Shown here: positions 23,211 to 34,167 of the stretch, piece after piece
Numbering within the stretch: position 1 is the first letter of the stretch
Layout of the letters: each line of letters opens with the position of its first letter
Assembly (NCBI RefSeq): GCF_052857255.1
Contig: NC_135497.1
Coordinates: 118,806,744-118,870,743, forward strand
DNA length: 64,000 bases
Direction of reading: 5' to 3'
From: Amblyomma americanum
Taxonomy: Eukaryota > Arthropoda > Arachnida > Ixodida > Ixodidae
Notes under the pieces: model-generated
The model's database searches: none
The model's input: the letters and a program-made list of their open reading frames with translations, nothing else
Told to the model about the DNA's origin: nothing
Position numbers and translations under genes: made by a program

Positions 23211-25220
23211 ATGGCAAGTTCCAGTCGTGCTGGTGTGCTGCAGTGGAACTGCAGAAGCATTTCCACGAAGGTGGGAGAGCTCAAGACCCGACTACAAATT
23301 CACAAGCTCCAGGTATGGGCCATGCTGCTACAGGAAACAAACACCTTGCCATCGATTCCAGGCTTCAGTGCCTGCATGTCTCCTTCAATGATAGACCGTC
23401 GTGTACAAACTGCTGCTCCCCCGGGAAAGGCGGAGGTGTATGTGGACTCACGTTTTCCGCATGTACGCCTTGCGCTCGAAAACTGGTGCACGTCGTATCA
23501 AGAGGTAGTGGCAGTGGCTGCGAAACTTAAGAAGGGAACGATTGTGGTCGTTTCATTTTACGTTATACCAGCCGGTGGTGCTTCCTCCCGTATTAATCTT
23601 CGTTGGTTAACAAGTGTCCGTCGGCAGTATCCCATGTGTCCGATTTTAGTAGTGGGCGACTTTAACGCCCCTCACCAGGATGGGGGGTACCCCACTTCAA
23701 GCCCTTGTGGCAGGCGTGCGCGGGACGCCTTCACGGATGCCCAATTTGTGTTGCTCAACCATCCTGGGACAGCAACACGGCCAGTGCGTCAAACTCGCCG
23801 TGCTTCCTATGCTCCAGACTTGACGTGGTGGTCGGGTCCGGGCACTCCCTCCTGGCACATAGAGCCAGACTGCTGGGGAAGTGATCATCACCCTATCATC
23901 ATCGGTCTTCACACCTCACATTTCCGACCTTTACGCTACAAATGTTCTGTGATCAACTGGGACAGTTTTCGCTCCTGTATGGACAATCTCTCCTCAGATT
24001 CTTCGCCAGTCCTTGTTGAGCGCATACAAATAGCGCTCAACAGTGCTACAACTGCCACCTGGACTGATGTTGGTCGACCGGCACCAGACCTCAGCCTTCT
24101 TAACTTGTGGGCGGCACGCCGTCATGCCAAGCTGGCTGCTACGCGAGACCCTACTTCGTCGCAGGCACGTACGCGATTGCACTATCTTACAGCTAAGGTA
24201 CGCAAATATGAACGCGACCTTTCTCGGCGGCAGTGGCATGCGCGGTGCGAACAATTTTCTGCAAAATCCTCGAATGCATCTTTCTGGCGAACATTCCGTA
24301 CACTGGAACGCGGTCACCGTTCGACTGACAAAGCGGCAACCGCATGCTTCGCGGCTAACTTGTCGCCAGATGATTTCGCCAAAGAAGCAGCGCGAAATTT
24401 TTCCGCAAAATACGATGCTGTGCCTTCTTCATCCGCTAGTTTAAATATGGCAGGCATCCCAGCGCATGTATATCAAATGCCGTCTGATGTCGACGTAGAT
24501 GGAATTGCGTGTCCATTCTATATGCCTGAGTTGCTGGCTGCAATAAATGATGCGAAACGGAAAACAGCGCCCGGCCCGGACAATAATCAGTACGAGGTGT
24601 ACAAGAACGTGAGTAGCGCTGCACTCCCTCAACTACTTGACACCATAAACAAAGTATGGTTGGATGGCGTAGTGCCCGAGAGCTGGAAATCCGCTTTCGT
24701 GATTCCTATCCCGAAACCAGGAAAGCCTCCGACGGACCTTGCCAACTTGCGACCTATCTCCTTAACTCCTACGCTGTGCAAGCTGGCGGAGAAAATCCTA
24801 GCCACACGATTGTCATGGTGGCTAGAGCAGCACGGTTTTTATCACCCAGCACAAATCGGCTTTCGTCCATATATTGGTACAAAGGACGGATTGGCTGTCT
24901 TAGCATCTGCAGTTTTGTCATCTACCCGCAGTCGCAATGTGCGTACTGTTTTAGCAATGGAAGTTGAAAAGGCATATGACAACATCAGTCATGCAGAAGT
25001 TCTGAACTCCAGTGACATGCTTCATCTCCCTCTGAGAGTGCGTAGTTTTGTCCAATCATTTTTGGAAGGCAGAAAATTTGCACTAAGCCTCAGCGGCGAA
25101 GCGGTCGGATCATTTGTTTCTCTCTGCCGCGTGCCCCAGGGATCAGTATTGTCGCCGACGTTATTTAATATCGCTTTCATCCCGCTGGCTTGGCGATTAC
25201 ATGACATCCGTGACATAAAA
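23211..25220 (+). pseudogene. LINE-C ORF2 N-terminal part: AP endonuclease and RT up to motif B
   Basis: A single open frame of about 670 codons in the inverted segment. It begins MASSSRAGVLQWNCRSISTK (23211), continues with LLQETNT (endonuclease Glu), ILVVGDFNAPH (23643-23675), DLTWWS and GSDHHPIIIG (23878-23907), the APE-type endonuclease motifs, a linker, then RT: DAKRKTAPGPDNNQYEVYKN, FVIPIPKPGKPPTD, LRPISLTPTLCKLAEKIL, QIGFRPYIGTKDGLAVL, VLAMEVEKAYDNISHAEV (motif A, with Glu-Val-Glu where Asp-hydrophobic-Lys is usual), VPQGSVLSPTLFNIAF (motif B). It ends at 25220 where the element stops; later codons are PLE and SINE sequence. The spacing from ORF1 (38 bp) fits an I-group layout. Confidence 0.85.
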
Positions 25221-25236
25221 TTTCTTCGCGCTGTTT
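25221..25236 (+). repeat. Right target duplication of LINE-C
   Basis: TTTCTTCGCGCTGTTT, identical to 21085-21100; the following CTAAGTACAAT (25237-25247) is the end of the PLE-2 plus arm. Confidence 0.9.
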
Positions 25237-25257
25237 CTAAGTACAATACCTGGGTAT

Positions 25258-25690
25258 CTTTAGCGTGCACTGACATCGCACAGCACAAGTGCGCCTTTTG
25301 ATCTTCGGCTCCATAGAAACGCGGCCGCCGAGCGTCTAGGGTAGTTTGGCGTCGTGGGAGTGAGGGAAAGAAAAAAAAGAGGAGGGTAACGATGACAGAC
25401 CGGCTGCCGACGCTGCAGGCACTGCACTCTAGGAGGCACTGGACCAAATAAGGAGTTGCTGGACCCATCACGTGATGCCTTGACACTAATGTCGGGAAGC
25501 GGCCACGCAGGCTTGCGGCTGCCTGTGGAATATGGGTGCCATGCATGCGCAGCTGACAGGGCACCAAAATCACTTCAAAGCATCATGTTTGCAGTTGTTC
25601 ATTGGCTGTTTTCAAATAAAAATGATTTTGCACAAACCATTTGTGAGGCATAATTCACGTTTAAAAGAAAGGAAGGCAGACAGTTCAGTG
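25258..25690 (-). repeat. R2 segment of copy B, right part
   Basis: Continuation of 17955-18430 beyond PLE-2, matching 9215-9565: GCACTGACATCGCACAGCAC (25267-25286), AAACGCGGCCGCCGAGCGTC-type sequence, GGAGTTGCTGGACCCATCA, TTTGTGAGGCA and GGAAGGCAG. Confidence 0.7.
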
Positions 25691-26749
25691 GGAGTGGGTA
25701 TTCCGGTTGGCAAACCTCATTTGAGGGAGAGGGAAAAGTGGGTGTAAAAGGGAAATAGAGAAATGCGGCCAGGGGTAAGGGCGGAGTTTCTACGGGGGTA
25801 TTCTTTCTTTTTCATGCTCGAGAGGGAAACACCATACGCGCTGGTAAGGTCATGTGGCGCGTGCCGCGCGACCTCCTCGCCGAGCGATGTGTACTTGTTG
25901 TACAGCGTACTATAAAAGGGAGTGCAGCGCGCGGCATGCAGGGATAACGCATTAGGCGCTTGTCCCCACCACTGGCGAACGAAGTGGCGGCGCTGCAGTC
26001 GCCTACTCTTGAACGAGCTTTTGTTGCCATGGCATGACACTCCCGAGTTCGTATTGGAAACTTGCGTTGCGGCTATAGGGGATTCTTGAAAGCGGCCCGC
26101 TACTGGCGGCGCCACTGAGATCATGCGGAGACATCTGTCCGCTACATTGTCTATCCTAGTTGAATGTACTTGTGGTCATGGTTGCACGTACTCGCAGCTA
26201 CATTATGCCACGGCGGCTTGATGCAAAGCGAGGTGCGTTGCTTATGAACCGGCCGTGATTATACGCGGTTTTGTTTTTTACGCCTGGAAATGCACTGAAT
26301 TCGTTGCGCCACACAGCGAAGCATAATCGCGCTTTCGAAAGAATTTAGCTGCACGGACGGGGGATGTACAGTGCCGTAATGCAATGTCTCAACACGAACC
26401 GTGGCTAGTGTTGAGGTGACGTCTTCCAAAAATGATTGGTCGGCTTCTGAGAGCGTAAGAACACACTTGTGATTCGCGAAATCGCCTTTTGAAGCTTCAA
26501 GTAGCTGTGACTCTGCTGCAAAGAACCAGCTGTAAATCCAAGCCCGAGATCAGAGAGGGTGCACTACCAAAAAACGGCGTTGCGCGCCAGGCGGCTGAGA
26601 ATTCCCAGCTATTACTGTGATAAATCTCTATCACGCAGCAGTCACACCATCTCTTCTCTCATCAAATTGCGCCATTTACTGAACATGTATAAGCATAAAC
26701 TAACAAGCAACATCATATGCAAATACAGCACACAGTACACACATTTTGG
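25691..26749. repeat. Copy B segment downstream of the TatD remnant, with empty sites
   Basis: Matches 10273-10453 and 11266-11600 of copy A (for example GGTCATGTGGCGC, GCATTAGGCGCTTG, CCGAGTTCGTA, AACTTGCGTTGCG). It lacks the 812-bp Tc1-type element (single GTAC at 25891-25894) and the Tc1-like palindrome (equivalent point near 26720). It includes CTATAAAAG at 25910-25918, which resembles a TATA box on the plus strand, but I see no gene that it would serve. The part 26100-26620 has no clear partner in copy A. Confidence 0.6.
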
Positions 26750-26905
26750 TAAAGTTGCACACCGCAGGTGCGCCGAGTGTTCCCGCGAACGACGGCTACA
26801 ATGTCCTCCTCGGGAAGGCTCTGGATGCGTGAGAGTCGAACCGCCACGAGCACAACCATGGCGGGATGAAACCAACGAAGCCCGGCCACTTCCTGCGCAG
26901 GAGTC
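26750..26905 (-). pseudogene. TatD/TATDN2-like copy B, C-terminal end
   Basis: Minus-strand reading gives RWFHPAMVVLVAVRLSRIQS followed by LPEEDIVAVVRGNTRRTCGV (about 26875-26765), which is the helix and terminal box that close TatD-family proteins (HPxM...EDxVxxVRxNTxRxYG). Copy A has LPAEDFVAVVRGSTQRTYGV at the equivalent place. The metal-binding ETDAP part should lie just upstream and is missing at the LINE-D junction. The N-terminal piece lies at 31986-32620. Confidence 0.65.
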
Positions 26906-26917
26906 CTGCGCAGGAGC

Positions 26918-27195
26918 GGACGCAGCGGACCGAGCACACGCTCATTTTCTGCTTGTTTCGCAGGCGCACGTGAACACATACGCCTCATATCCAGTGCAAG
27001 CCAGCGGGAAACAAAACAGCTGATACTGACGAACTGGTGCGACTGTGCTGGACGCCGGAGACGCCCCCTACGTCTGACCACGTGACCATCGTCTTCACCC
27101 GAGGCTGTGAAAAGGACGACGCAGCGGCTTCGAGAGACACTTGGCACCGGACGCAGCGGACCGAGCACACGCTCATTTTCTGCTTGTTTCGCAGG
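26918..27195 (+). promoter_or_regulatory. Directly repeated 47-bp block in LINE-D 5' UTR
   Basis: 26918-26964 and 27149-27195 are identical (start GGACGCAGCGGACCGAGCAC, end TTTCGCAGG), 231 bp apart. Repeated 5' UTR monomers in LINEs often carry the internal promoter; here that is inference. Confidence 0.6.
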
Positions 27196-27315
27196 TTGGA
27201 ATTCTCGCAACTTTGTTGCATTACTATTTCTAAGTCTTTCCCGTTGCTTCTGCTGCCAGTTGCTATTGCCAGTTGCTATTACCTACGACCAGTGTAAACG
27301 TGTTTGTTGTTCATC

Positions 27316-28094
27316 ATGGGAACTGAGATAGCTGATTTCAAGCGTGAAATGCGCAAAGAAATAAGGGAACTGAAGGCTAGTCTAGAGCACATGAACAAAG
27401 ATGTCGAGGACTTTCGTAGAGACTGTGCTGATCTGAAAAAAGAGAATGCCGCTCTGAAAGTGAGAAATGAGGGGCTGATCAAAGAACTTGAACAACTAAA
27501 AAAGATGGCAAATGAAAACTCGGTGCGGATCACCGCACAGGATCAGTACTCGAGGAAAAAAAACCTTGAGATTAAAGGCATTCCTGAGAACGAAAACGAA
27601 AATTTGATGTTCTTGGCAGGCTTGGTGACGCACTTGGCGAATCTATAACGCAAGAAGATGTTGAAGTCTGCCACCGGGTGCCTGTGCGAAGCACTGCCGC
27701 TGACCAGAAAGACGGCGACGACGATACTGTCGAAGAAAGGCCGCAGCAAAACACGAATAGAAACAACAACATTGTAGTAACATTCAACAACCGCGCTAAG
27801 CGCGATGCCATTCTTCAGAAAGCACGGAGAATTCGGTTCGGTGCAGATGAACTAGGTTTCTCAGAGAAACAGTCTGTCTTTGTTAATGAGCATCTGTGCC
27901 CAAAAATGAAAAAGTTGCTTGGGATGACAATTGGCAGGAAACGGGAGGTGGGCTGGCGTTACGCATGGGTAAAGAACGGCAGGGTTTACGCACGGAAAAC
28001 GGAAACGTCCCGAGTTATCCGAATTGATTGTGAGTCCGATCTGGATAAGATGCGCAGCGCAACCGCCTCTCCCAATGCAACCGCCTCTCCCTGA
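27316..28094 (+). pseudogene. LINE-D ORF1 (coiled coil plus RNA-binding domain), one frameshift
   Basis: MGTEIADFKREMRKEIRELK opens the frame; the first 90 residues are a heptad-rich coiled coil rich in Glu, Lys and Leu. QDQYSRKKNLEIKGIPENEN (27538-27597) is the start of the L1/CR1-type RRM. One base is lost near 27605, after which another frame continues DVLGRLGDALGESITQEDVE, VCHRVPVRS, NNNIVVTFNNRAKRDAILQK, FVNEHLCPKMKKLLGMT and GWRYAWVKNGRVYARK to a stop at 28093. The protein would trimerise through the coiled coil and coat the element's RNA. Only this shift separates it from an intact ORF1. Confidence 0.8.
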
Positions 28095-28134
28095 GTGCCT
28101 ACGGCCTGCTCTTTTTGTACTTGTCTGATTATTT

Positions 28135-30988
28135 TTGATGGCTGCTCCTAACGATGTTACCTGTCCTTCTGGCAACAGTTATATCAGTGTTCTGCATTGC
28201 AACGCCCAAAGTGCGCGAAAGAAAAACGACGAACTGGTTATTTTTCTTGCCGAATTCCGTTTCAAGTTTCAAGTTATTATGGTTACCGAAACGGGGTATT
28301 CTTCTACAGCTGATGTTTTGAATCTCCCGGGATACGAGAGTTTTTTTCTGAATAGGTCCCACCGACGTGGTGGCGGTGTACTACAGCTGGTATCAAAACA
28401 GTTCGCATGTGCTGTACAGCCAGACTTTTCTGAAATTAATGCTGATTACGAGGTTATAACAACTCAAAGTGAAAATAAGTTGTTTGCTGTCATTTACCGA
28501 CCACCTAATGGGAACATAAACCGCTTTTTTAAGTTTTTAGAAACGCTCTTGAATTTCACAATTACAAATAAGCTGCAAATCATTATAGGTGGTGACTGTA
28601 ACATTAATCTGTTGGGTAACACTGCTGCCTCGCGTGAATTTGAAATTTTGCTTACTCCTTTATCTTGTGGCAATGTCATAACAGAGCCAACACGAATCAC
28701 CGATCATTCAGAGAGCCTTTTAGATGTATTTGTGACTAATAATATGAGTGACTGTGTTAAGTCGGGCCGAATAATTACGGGACTAAGTGATCACTTTCCT
28801 ATATACATGATCTACAAATGTAATACATTTCTTAAGAGAAAGATTAGCCACTCCGATTCGTACACTGTCAAAGATATAAGTTCCAGGACCCTAGAGGTGT
28901 TTAGGAATGAAATAAGCAGTATAAAATGGAGTCCGGTTTTTGCGTGCCAAAATGCTCAGCAAGCATATGAAATATTTCTCTCATTATTTAAGTCATGCTA
29001 TCACACATGTTTTAGGCTGAAAACTGTAAACAAATCTAAAAAGTTACGCAAGCCTTGGATGACAGATGAGTGCTTTAAAATGATTAAGAGAAAGGAACAA
29101 CTATACGCAAAGTTCGTGAAGACAAGAAGCTTAGATGACCTCTCAGCTTTAAAAAAATACAGAAATTCTGTCACAACCACTTTGCGTAAAACGAAAAATG
29201 CGTATTTTGAAAACTTATTTAACAATTCAACTAGTCAGACTGATGTTCTATGGCGCGAACTTAACAAAATATTGAATACTGGCACACGCAACAATCAAGT
29301 ACTTCAACTAACAGTAAATGCTAAAACACTAGAAGGGAAGGACCTAGCGGACGAGTTTAACAAATACTTTACAAATCTTTCCTCGGGAACACTTATACAA
29401 GACAGCGCTGAAATTAAAAAATATTTAGGTGCACCCAATCCTAAATCTGCCTTTTTTGAACCGACTACTGATGAAGAAATTTACTCTACCTTTATGTCCT
29501 TAAAGAATAGTAAAGCCCGGGACATTGATGATCTTGAAATTAAACCCGTTAAATACGTCTTAGACCTGCTGACTCCAGCTCTTTGTCACATTTACAATAC
29601 GTGTTTACATACTGGTACCTTTCCAGATATTATGCAGTGTGCAAGAGTAGGAGTGATATATAAATCAGGCGATCAAAATAACTTTTCAAATTATCGACCG
29701 ATCTCAGTGTTACCCCTTTTTTCCAAAGGTCTAGAAAAAATAATATGCAAGCGAATCACCAGTTTCTGTGATAAGCACAAGCTTTTATCTCCACAGCAAT
29801 TCGGGTTCCGTCGAGGTATGTCCACTGAATTAGCTTTGTTGACGCAGAAGGAATTAATACTTAGAGGGTTTGAAAATAACAAAATGACCCTGGTATTCTG
29901 ATCGATTTCTCGAAAGCATTTGACAGAATTGACGACAAAATTTTATCTACAAAGTTAGAGCATTATGGATTTCGAGGAGTTTCTGGTAACCTTTTCAAGT
30001 CATATTTAAACCACCGTAAACAATGCGTCGTGATTAACAAAGCTCACTCTTCCCTATTAAATGTCACTTCAGGTGTGCCGCAAGGCAGTATACTCGGACC
30101 GGTTTTATTTAATATTTACATAAATGATATAGTAAACACCAGCACACTTGCATCTTACATCATTTATGCAGACGACACAAGCATTTTTTCCAGTCAGCCA
30201 GTATTGAAGAACTCACTGATTTCGCAAATGTTACACTTGAAAAATTCTCTCAATGGACTCAAGTAAATAGTTTACAAAATAACGTTGCTGAAACAAGGGC
30301 CATATTATTTACTCCTGTACAAAATGTTATCAGTCGGGATATCGACATAAAACTCGGTTCCGAACAAATAAAAGTCGTTAAGGAAATAAAAACATTGGGT
30401 GTGACGTTCAATCAACATCTAAACTGGAATGCCCACGTGGAACGCGTGGCGGGAAACCTGGCAAGAGCTTGTGGCGTACTGTGTAAGTTTAGAACGATGC
30501 TTCCGAATAAAATTAAGTTAATCCTTTATAATTCAATTTTCGCTCCCCATATTAACTACTGCAGTCTTGTATGGACGGACACAACTCAATCCAACCTTAC
30601 CAAATTGATGCTATTACAAAAGAAAGCAATTCGTCATGTAGCAAATGCCTCATATGACGCCCATACAAGAGAACTTTTTGCTTCGTTTAATGTACTCCCC
30701 ATACACCACATACATAAACTTAACCTCATCATGAAGTACAAACACAGTGTTCAAACTAACAACGAAACTTTCCTCAACTTATGTAATTTACATCGACCTT
30801 TAGAAGTGCCCTACATATTCAGAAACAGAGAACACTGGTCTATACCTTCTTCCCGCACTAATCAGGGTCGGCACATGCTGCAGTACCACATGCCTACATA
30901 TTTGAATTTCCTACAAAATAAAAATATAGATATACATAACCTTAGCAAATACAAGTGGCAGAAATACCTTATTCTTGAAGACATATGA
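28135..30988 (+). pseudogene. LINE-D ORF2: AP endonuclease and reverse transcriptase, two frameshifts
   Basis: From 28138: SVLHCNAQSARKKNDELVIF, VTETGYSS, VIYRPPNGN, IIGGDCNINLLG, ITGLSDHFPIYM (endonuclease motifs, about 28190-28810), then RT: LKNSKARDIDDLEIKPVKYV, YRPISVLPLFSKGLEKII, QQFGFRRGMSTELAL. A single missing G near 29892 breaks the frame before ILIDFSKAFDRID (motif A); the next frame has SGVPQGSILGPVLFNIYIND and IIYADDTSIF (YADD at about 30161-30172). A slip in a T6 run at 30185-30190 leads to the third frame, ending ...KWQKYLILEDI at 30986. All catalytic residues are present. Length and lack of RNase H fit CR1-like ORF2. Confidence 0.85.
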
Positions 30989-31333
30989 GTTTAATTATGT
31001 TTCTCCGACACAAACTGCTTTTGTATTGCGGATGTATTGTGTCTTTTTATCATCGTCTATTTTCCTGCTTCTATTATGTGAACTTGTGTACACCCGATTA
31101 TATTTGACCCTTTGGAGCTGTTGACGCGATTTTTTTTTGTTTTCCTGCTAGATATGTTTCTTTCATTTTCTGTGCGTTGAATTGTAATCTTCATATGTAT
31201 AAATAGTCTGCGACGAGTTAACACAGATACATGTTCATTTCTCACATCAAAACTATTTCAGATATAGCACCTGTCTTACTGCACATTCCATTGCATACTT
31301 TTTTCTTTTTTTTTCGCTGGTTCTAAGTCCTGC

Positions 31334-31845
<512 letters not shown>

Positions 31846-31985
31846 ACGTGACAGTCTGTTGGCCTTGTCAATTAGGGGTGGCAGCCTCGTCAAGCTACTG
31901 AGTTTATGGCTTTTTGCTCCTACCCTAGCATTTTTTTTCTGTTCTTCAGGGCAAAAAATGCTGAATAAAGTTGATTGAAAAAAAA

Positions 31986-32620
31986 GATGTGCCGAGCCGC
32001 CTACACTATAGCGTCGTTCCCTGGGAAGCCCATCGCGGGCGTCAGGCCCAGGCGTCAAGCCTCAGGCCGTGTGTCCTCTCCTTGATAAGACACGCGGTGT
32101 CGTGCGTCTCGTCGCGGGAGTAGATGGCGACTGGCAGGCGGCGTTCAGCAGCCAGTGCCAGCTGTCTCCTGAAGACTGGCTTCTGTTCCTTTTTGCGGCC
32201 TGGCCAGCCCCTCTGGGAATAATCTAATCCGACATTTCCCACAGCAACCATTGTGCCAGGGGAGCGAACCAAGGACTTGGCAACCGGCTGCTTCCGTGCA
32301 GCCAGTGGCGCGGTACGGGAGACATCCAAATGAGTTCTGTGCAAGCAGGGTCTCCCACTTGTCGCAGCGCTCGAACACGGTAGGATCGTTGAAGCTCGTC
32401 ACGCATACGTCGTATGAGTAGGGATGTGTGTTCCGCCGTGACGTTCCACTGTGGTCCGACTTGCTCAACACGTCGTCGAGGTCGCAGCCCTGTGACCAGT
32501 GACTGCGACGTGAAGCCTATTGTCAGCGTTCGTGCCGGCGTCTGAATATCGTTGTTGCTCTGGCAGCTCTGCCTTCAGCAAATGGCGGAGGAACGTGAGC
32601 GCGCCGCTTTCTTGCTGTTG
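31986..32620 (-). pseudogene. TatD/TATDN2-like copy B, N-terminal two-thirds
   Basis: Minus-strand text: DLDDVLSKSDHSGTSRRN (32490-32435), YDVCVTSFNDPTVFERCDKW (32415-32355), then after a shift SLVRSPGTMVAVGNVGLDYS (32283-32222), GRKKEQKPVFRRQLALAAER (about 32205-32145), RLPVAIYSRDETHDTACLIK (32145-32085). VAVGxxGLDYS, FRRQLxLAxE and LPVxIxSRDxxxD are successive signature blocks of the TatD family (the second and third metal-binding segments). Here the usual Glu of the GEIGLD block is Asn (GNVGLD) and the usual His of IHSRD is Tyr, so metal binding would fail even without the frame breaks. LINE-D interrupts the gene at 31985. Confidence 0.75.
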
Positions 32621-33060
32621 TTGTTGCCTCAAAGAACGAACGTCAACACGTGCCAGGTTCTTCTTTGTCGTCGGTGCACTGTAAAAAAATATATGTAAAG
32701 TTACAGATAATTTTTCAAGAAAATTTTGGTTGCCATACAACAAATATCTGTTAAAGACACGTGACACCCTAACAAAGTTATTTTCTGCTGTTCAGCTAGT
32801 GCCGATCAGGAACGTGGCGCTCCGTGTTTGAAAAAAAAGCTTTTTAAATCCATAAAACTCATTATAAATTTGTTTCTATGTTTGGAACATAATTAACGCA
32901 ATGATCATGGAGTTCAGTTGGACGAAGCCCATCGGCTACACAAGAAAGCTAACACATGCATCAGATTTTCGTGTGTTTCGTGTGTTTCTCTTGAATATCG
33001 CTTCTTGCACTTCTCTAAATTTGTAGTTTACATCTATGACAATGTTCAAGTTGTGCTGAA
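32621..33060. other. 5' side of the TatD unit, then unassigned sequence
   Basis: 32631-32905 matches 16976-17136 and 17786-17890 of copy A (ATATATGTAA, CAACAAATAT(C/T)TG, TTATTTTCTGCTGTT). From the TatD reading direction this is upstream of its N-terminus, but I see no promoter element that stands out. 32906-33060 is unassigned. Confidence 0.5.
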
Positions 33061-33149
33061 TAATGAAATACTTTGAGCAGAGAGAGAGAAACAACTTTAT
33101 TGAAACGCCAGTCAATGAACGCCAGGAGAAAAGCCCATTTCCCCCGTCG

Positions 33150-33360
33150 CTTCTAGCTGTCGGCCGGAATTCCTTGGGGCGCAGGAAATGTGTCAAGGTC
33201 GCGCTCGGACTCCCCGCAAACACGTCCACTGACGGACTAATGAAGCTAGGGGTCTCGAATACTCTTTCGGAGCTGATTGAGGCTTCCGTTACCGCTCAGC
33301 GTCATAGACTACTCAGATCTAAAACGGGGAGGAAGTTTTCAGAGAGGTTGGGCTATGAGC
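33150..33360 (+). pseudogene. LINE ORF2 fragment (RT C-terminal side)
   Basis: Plus-strand frame: RRKCVKVALGLPANTSTDGL, then MKLGVSNTLSELIEASVTAQ and RHRLLRSKTGRKFSERLGYE. This matches the segment after RT in I-group LINE ORF2 (R-A-x-K-x-A-L-G-L-P-x-x-T-x-x-x-x-L-L-x-L-G), which I know from memory of tick elements. About 65 codons only; neither RT core nor RNase H follows. It is preceded by AGAGAGAGAAACAACTTTATT (33081-33101). Confidence 0.6.
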
Positions 33361-33974
33361 AGGGGAAAAAAAAAACTTAAGGTGTGGGAGCTGTGCGGAA
33401 TAACACGCAAGCATTTGTTATGGCTTGCTCTACAGTGGAGCTTACATAAAATGCAAAACTCAACAATCACATACACAGACACGGTCAGTTGGCTGCTATG
33501 GACCCACATATAAATCTTTGCACCGTCACTGGAGCTACGCTTCATGCCTTACGTCGTGACTTAGAGGGAACGTACACATCAATAGTATCTTTGAGTTTTC
33601 AATTTTTACAGCCGTGTTCTCCTGCCTCAATCACAGCGTCTTTATAATGAGCTTAACATTTCTGCAATCAAGTCTCTCAATATCTGGAATGCGGTGCCGT
33701 AATAGTTAACATTGACGCAGCAAAATAAACATAACTGAAAAAGTCGAAGTGGCCTATTTTATATGGCGCCAAGGTCCTTACCTGTAGTAATCGATACACG
33801 CGGTGCCAACATGTTTCCATTCGTACGAGACATCGACGACGCAGGAACACTTGGCTTCCTCCACAACGTCAGTCTGATAGCCTATGGTGCACTTGTTCAG
33901 TATCAAAGACGCGACTGTCACCATACAAAACAACACGAATTTCGGCACAGTAAAAAAGGAACGACAATGCATTC
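33361..33974. other. Unassigned
   Basis: No coding region, RNA or repeat recognised. Moderately AT-rich. Confidence 0.4.
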
Positions 33975-34076
33975 CAGCAATCAGGCAAGCAGGCAGGCAA
34001 GCAAGCAGGCAGGCAAGCAGGCAGGCAAGCAGGCAGGCAAGCAGGCAGGCAAGCAGGCAAGCAGGCAGGCAAGCAG

Positions 34077-34120
<44 letters not shown>

Positions 34121-34167
34121 GGCAGGGCAGGGCAGGGCAGGGCAGGGCAAGGCAAGGCAAGGCAGAC
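33975..34167. repeat. Minisatellite of AGGCAAGC-type units, then GGGCA units
   Basis: Variable tandem array of GCAAGCAG and GCAGGCAG words (33979-34078), then pure (GCAA) to about 34118, then (GGGCA)n to about 34148 and (GGCAA)n to about 34162. Successive units evolve from one another. No spacers of constant length, so not a CRISPR array. Confidence 0.9.

Larger units (their letters stand above)
21101..25220 (-). mobile_element. LINE-C: I-group LINE with 5' inversion (twin priming), inside PLE-2
   Basis: One insertion of 4120 bp flanked by a perfect 16-bp duplication (21085-21100 and 25221-25236). The 3' segment is on the minus strand (22538 down to 21101: RT thumb, RNase H, zinc knuckle, 3' UTR ending GGGGCAATAAATTTCGC). 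The 5' segment (about 22540-25220: end of ORF1, endonuclease, most of RT) is inverted, on the plus strand, with its RNA-5' side at the internal junction and its RNA-3' side at the outer edge. That is exactly the product of twin priming. About 100 codons of RT, including the YADD box, are lost at the inversion, also as expected. Both segments are unusually open. Confidence 0.85.
18431..25247. mobile_element. PLE-2: Penelope-like inverted dimer, itself split by LINE-C
   Basis: Inserted into the R2 segment with a 10-bp duplication, ACCTGAGTAT (18421-18430) and ACCTGGGTAT (25248-25257), one mismatch. The element is a minus arm (18431-19668) and a plus arm (19669-21100 plus 25237-25247) with 3' ends outward. 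The arm tails match closely; for example CAGTTGTGAGTCAGCGCTCG at 21039-21058 pairs with 18519-18538. The left terminus contains GGGCTAGTTGG (18448-18458), a 3'-end sequence also seen at 43288. The right terminus stops at CTAAGTACAAT, so the plus arm lacks the last 30 bp or so. Without LINE-C the dimer is about 2.7 kb. A different PLE family from PLE-1. Confidence 0.8.

Noticed and set aside
25910..25918. TATA-box promoter (CTATAAAAG)
   Set aside because: Good match by sequence but no gene downstream; the equivalent point in copy A is altered. Mentioned in the copy B entry only.
33975..34167. Possible CRISPR-like array
   Set aside because: Short overlapping AGGCAAGC/GCAA/GGGCA words without unique spacers; a minisatellite in a eukaryotic genome.
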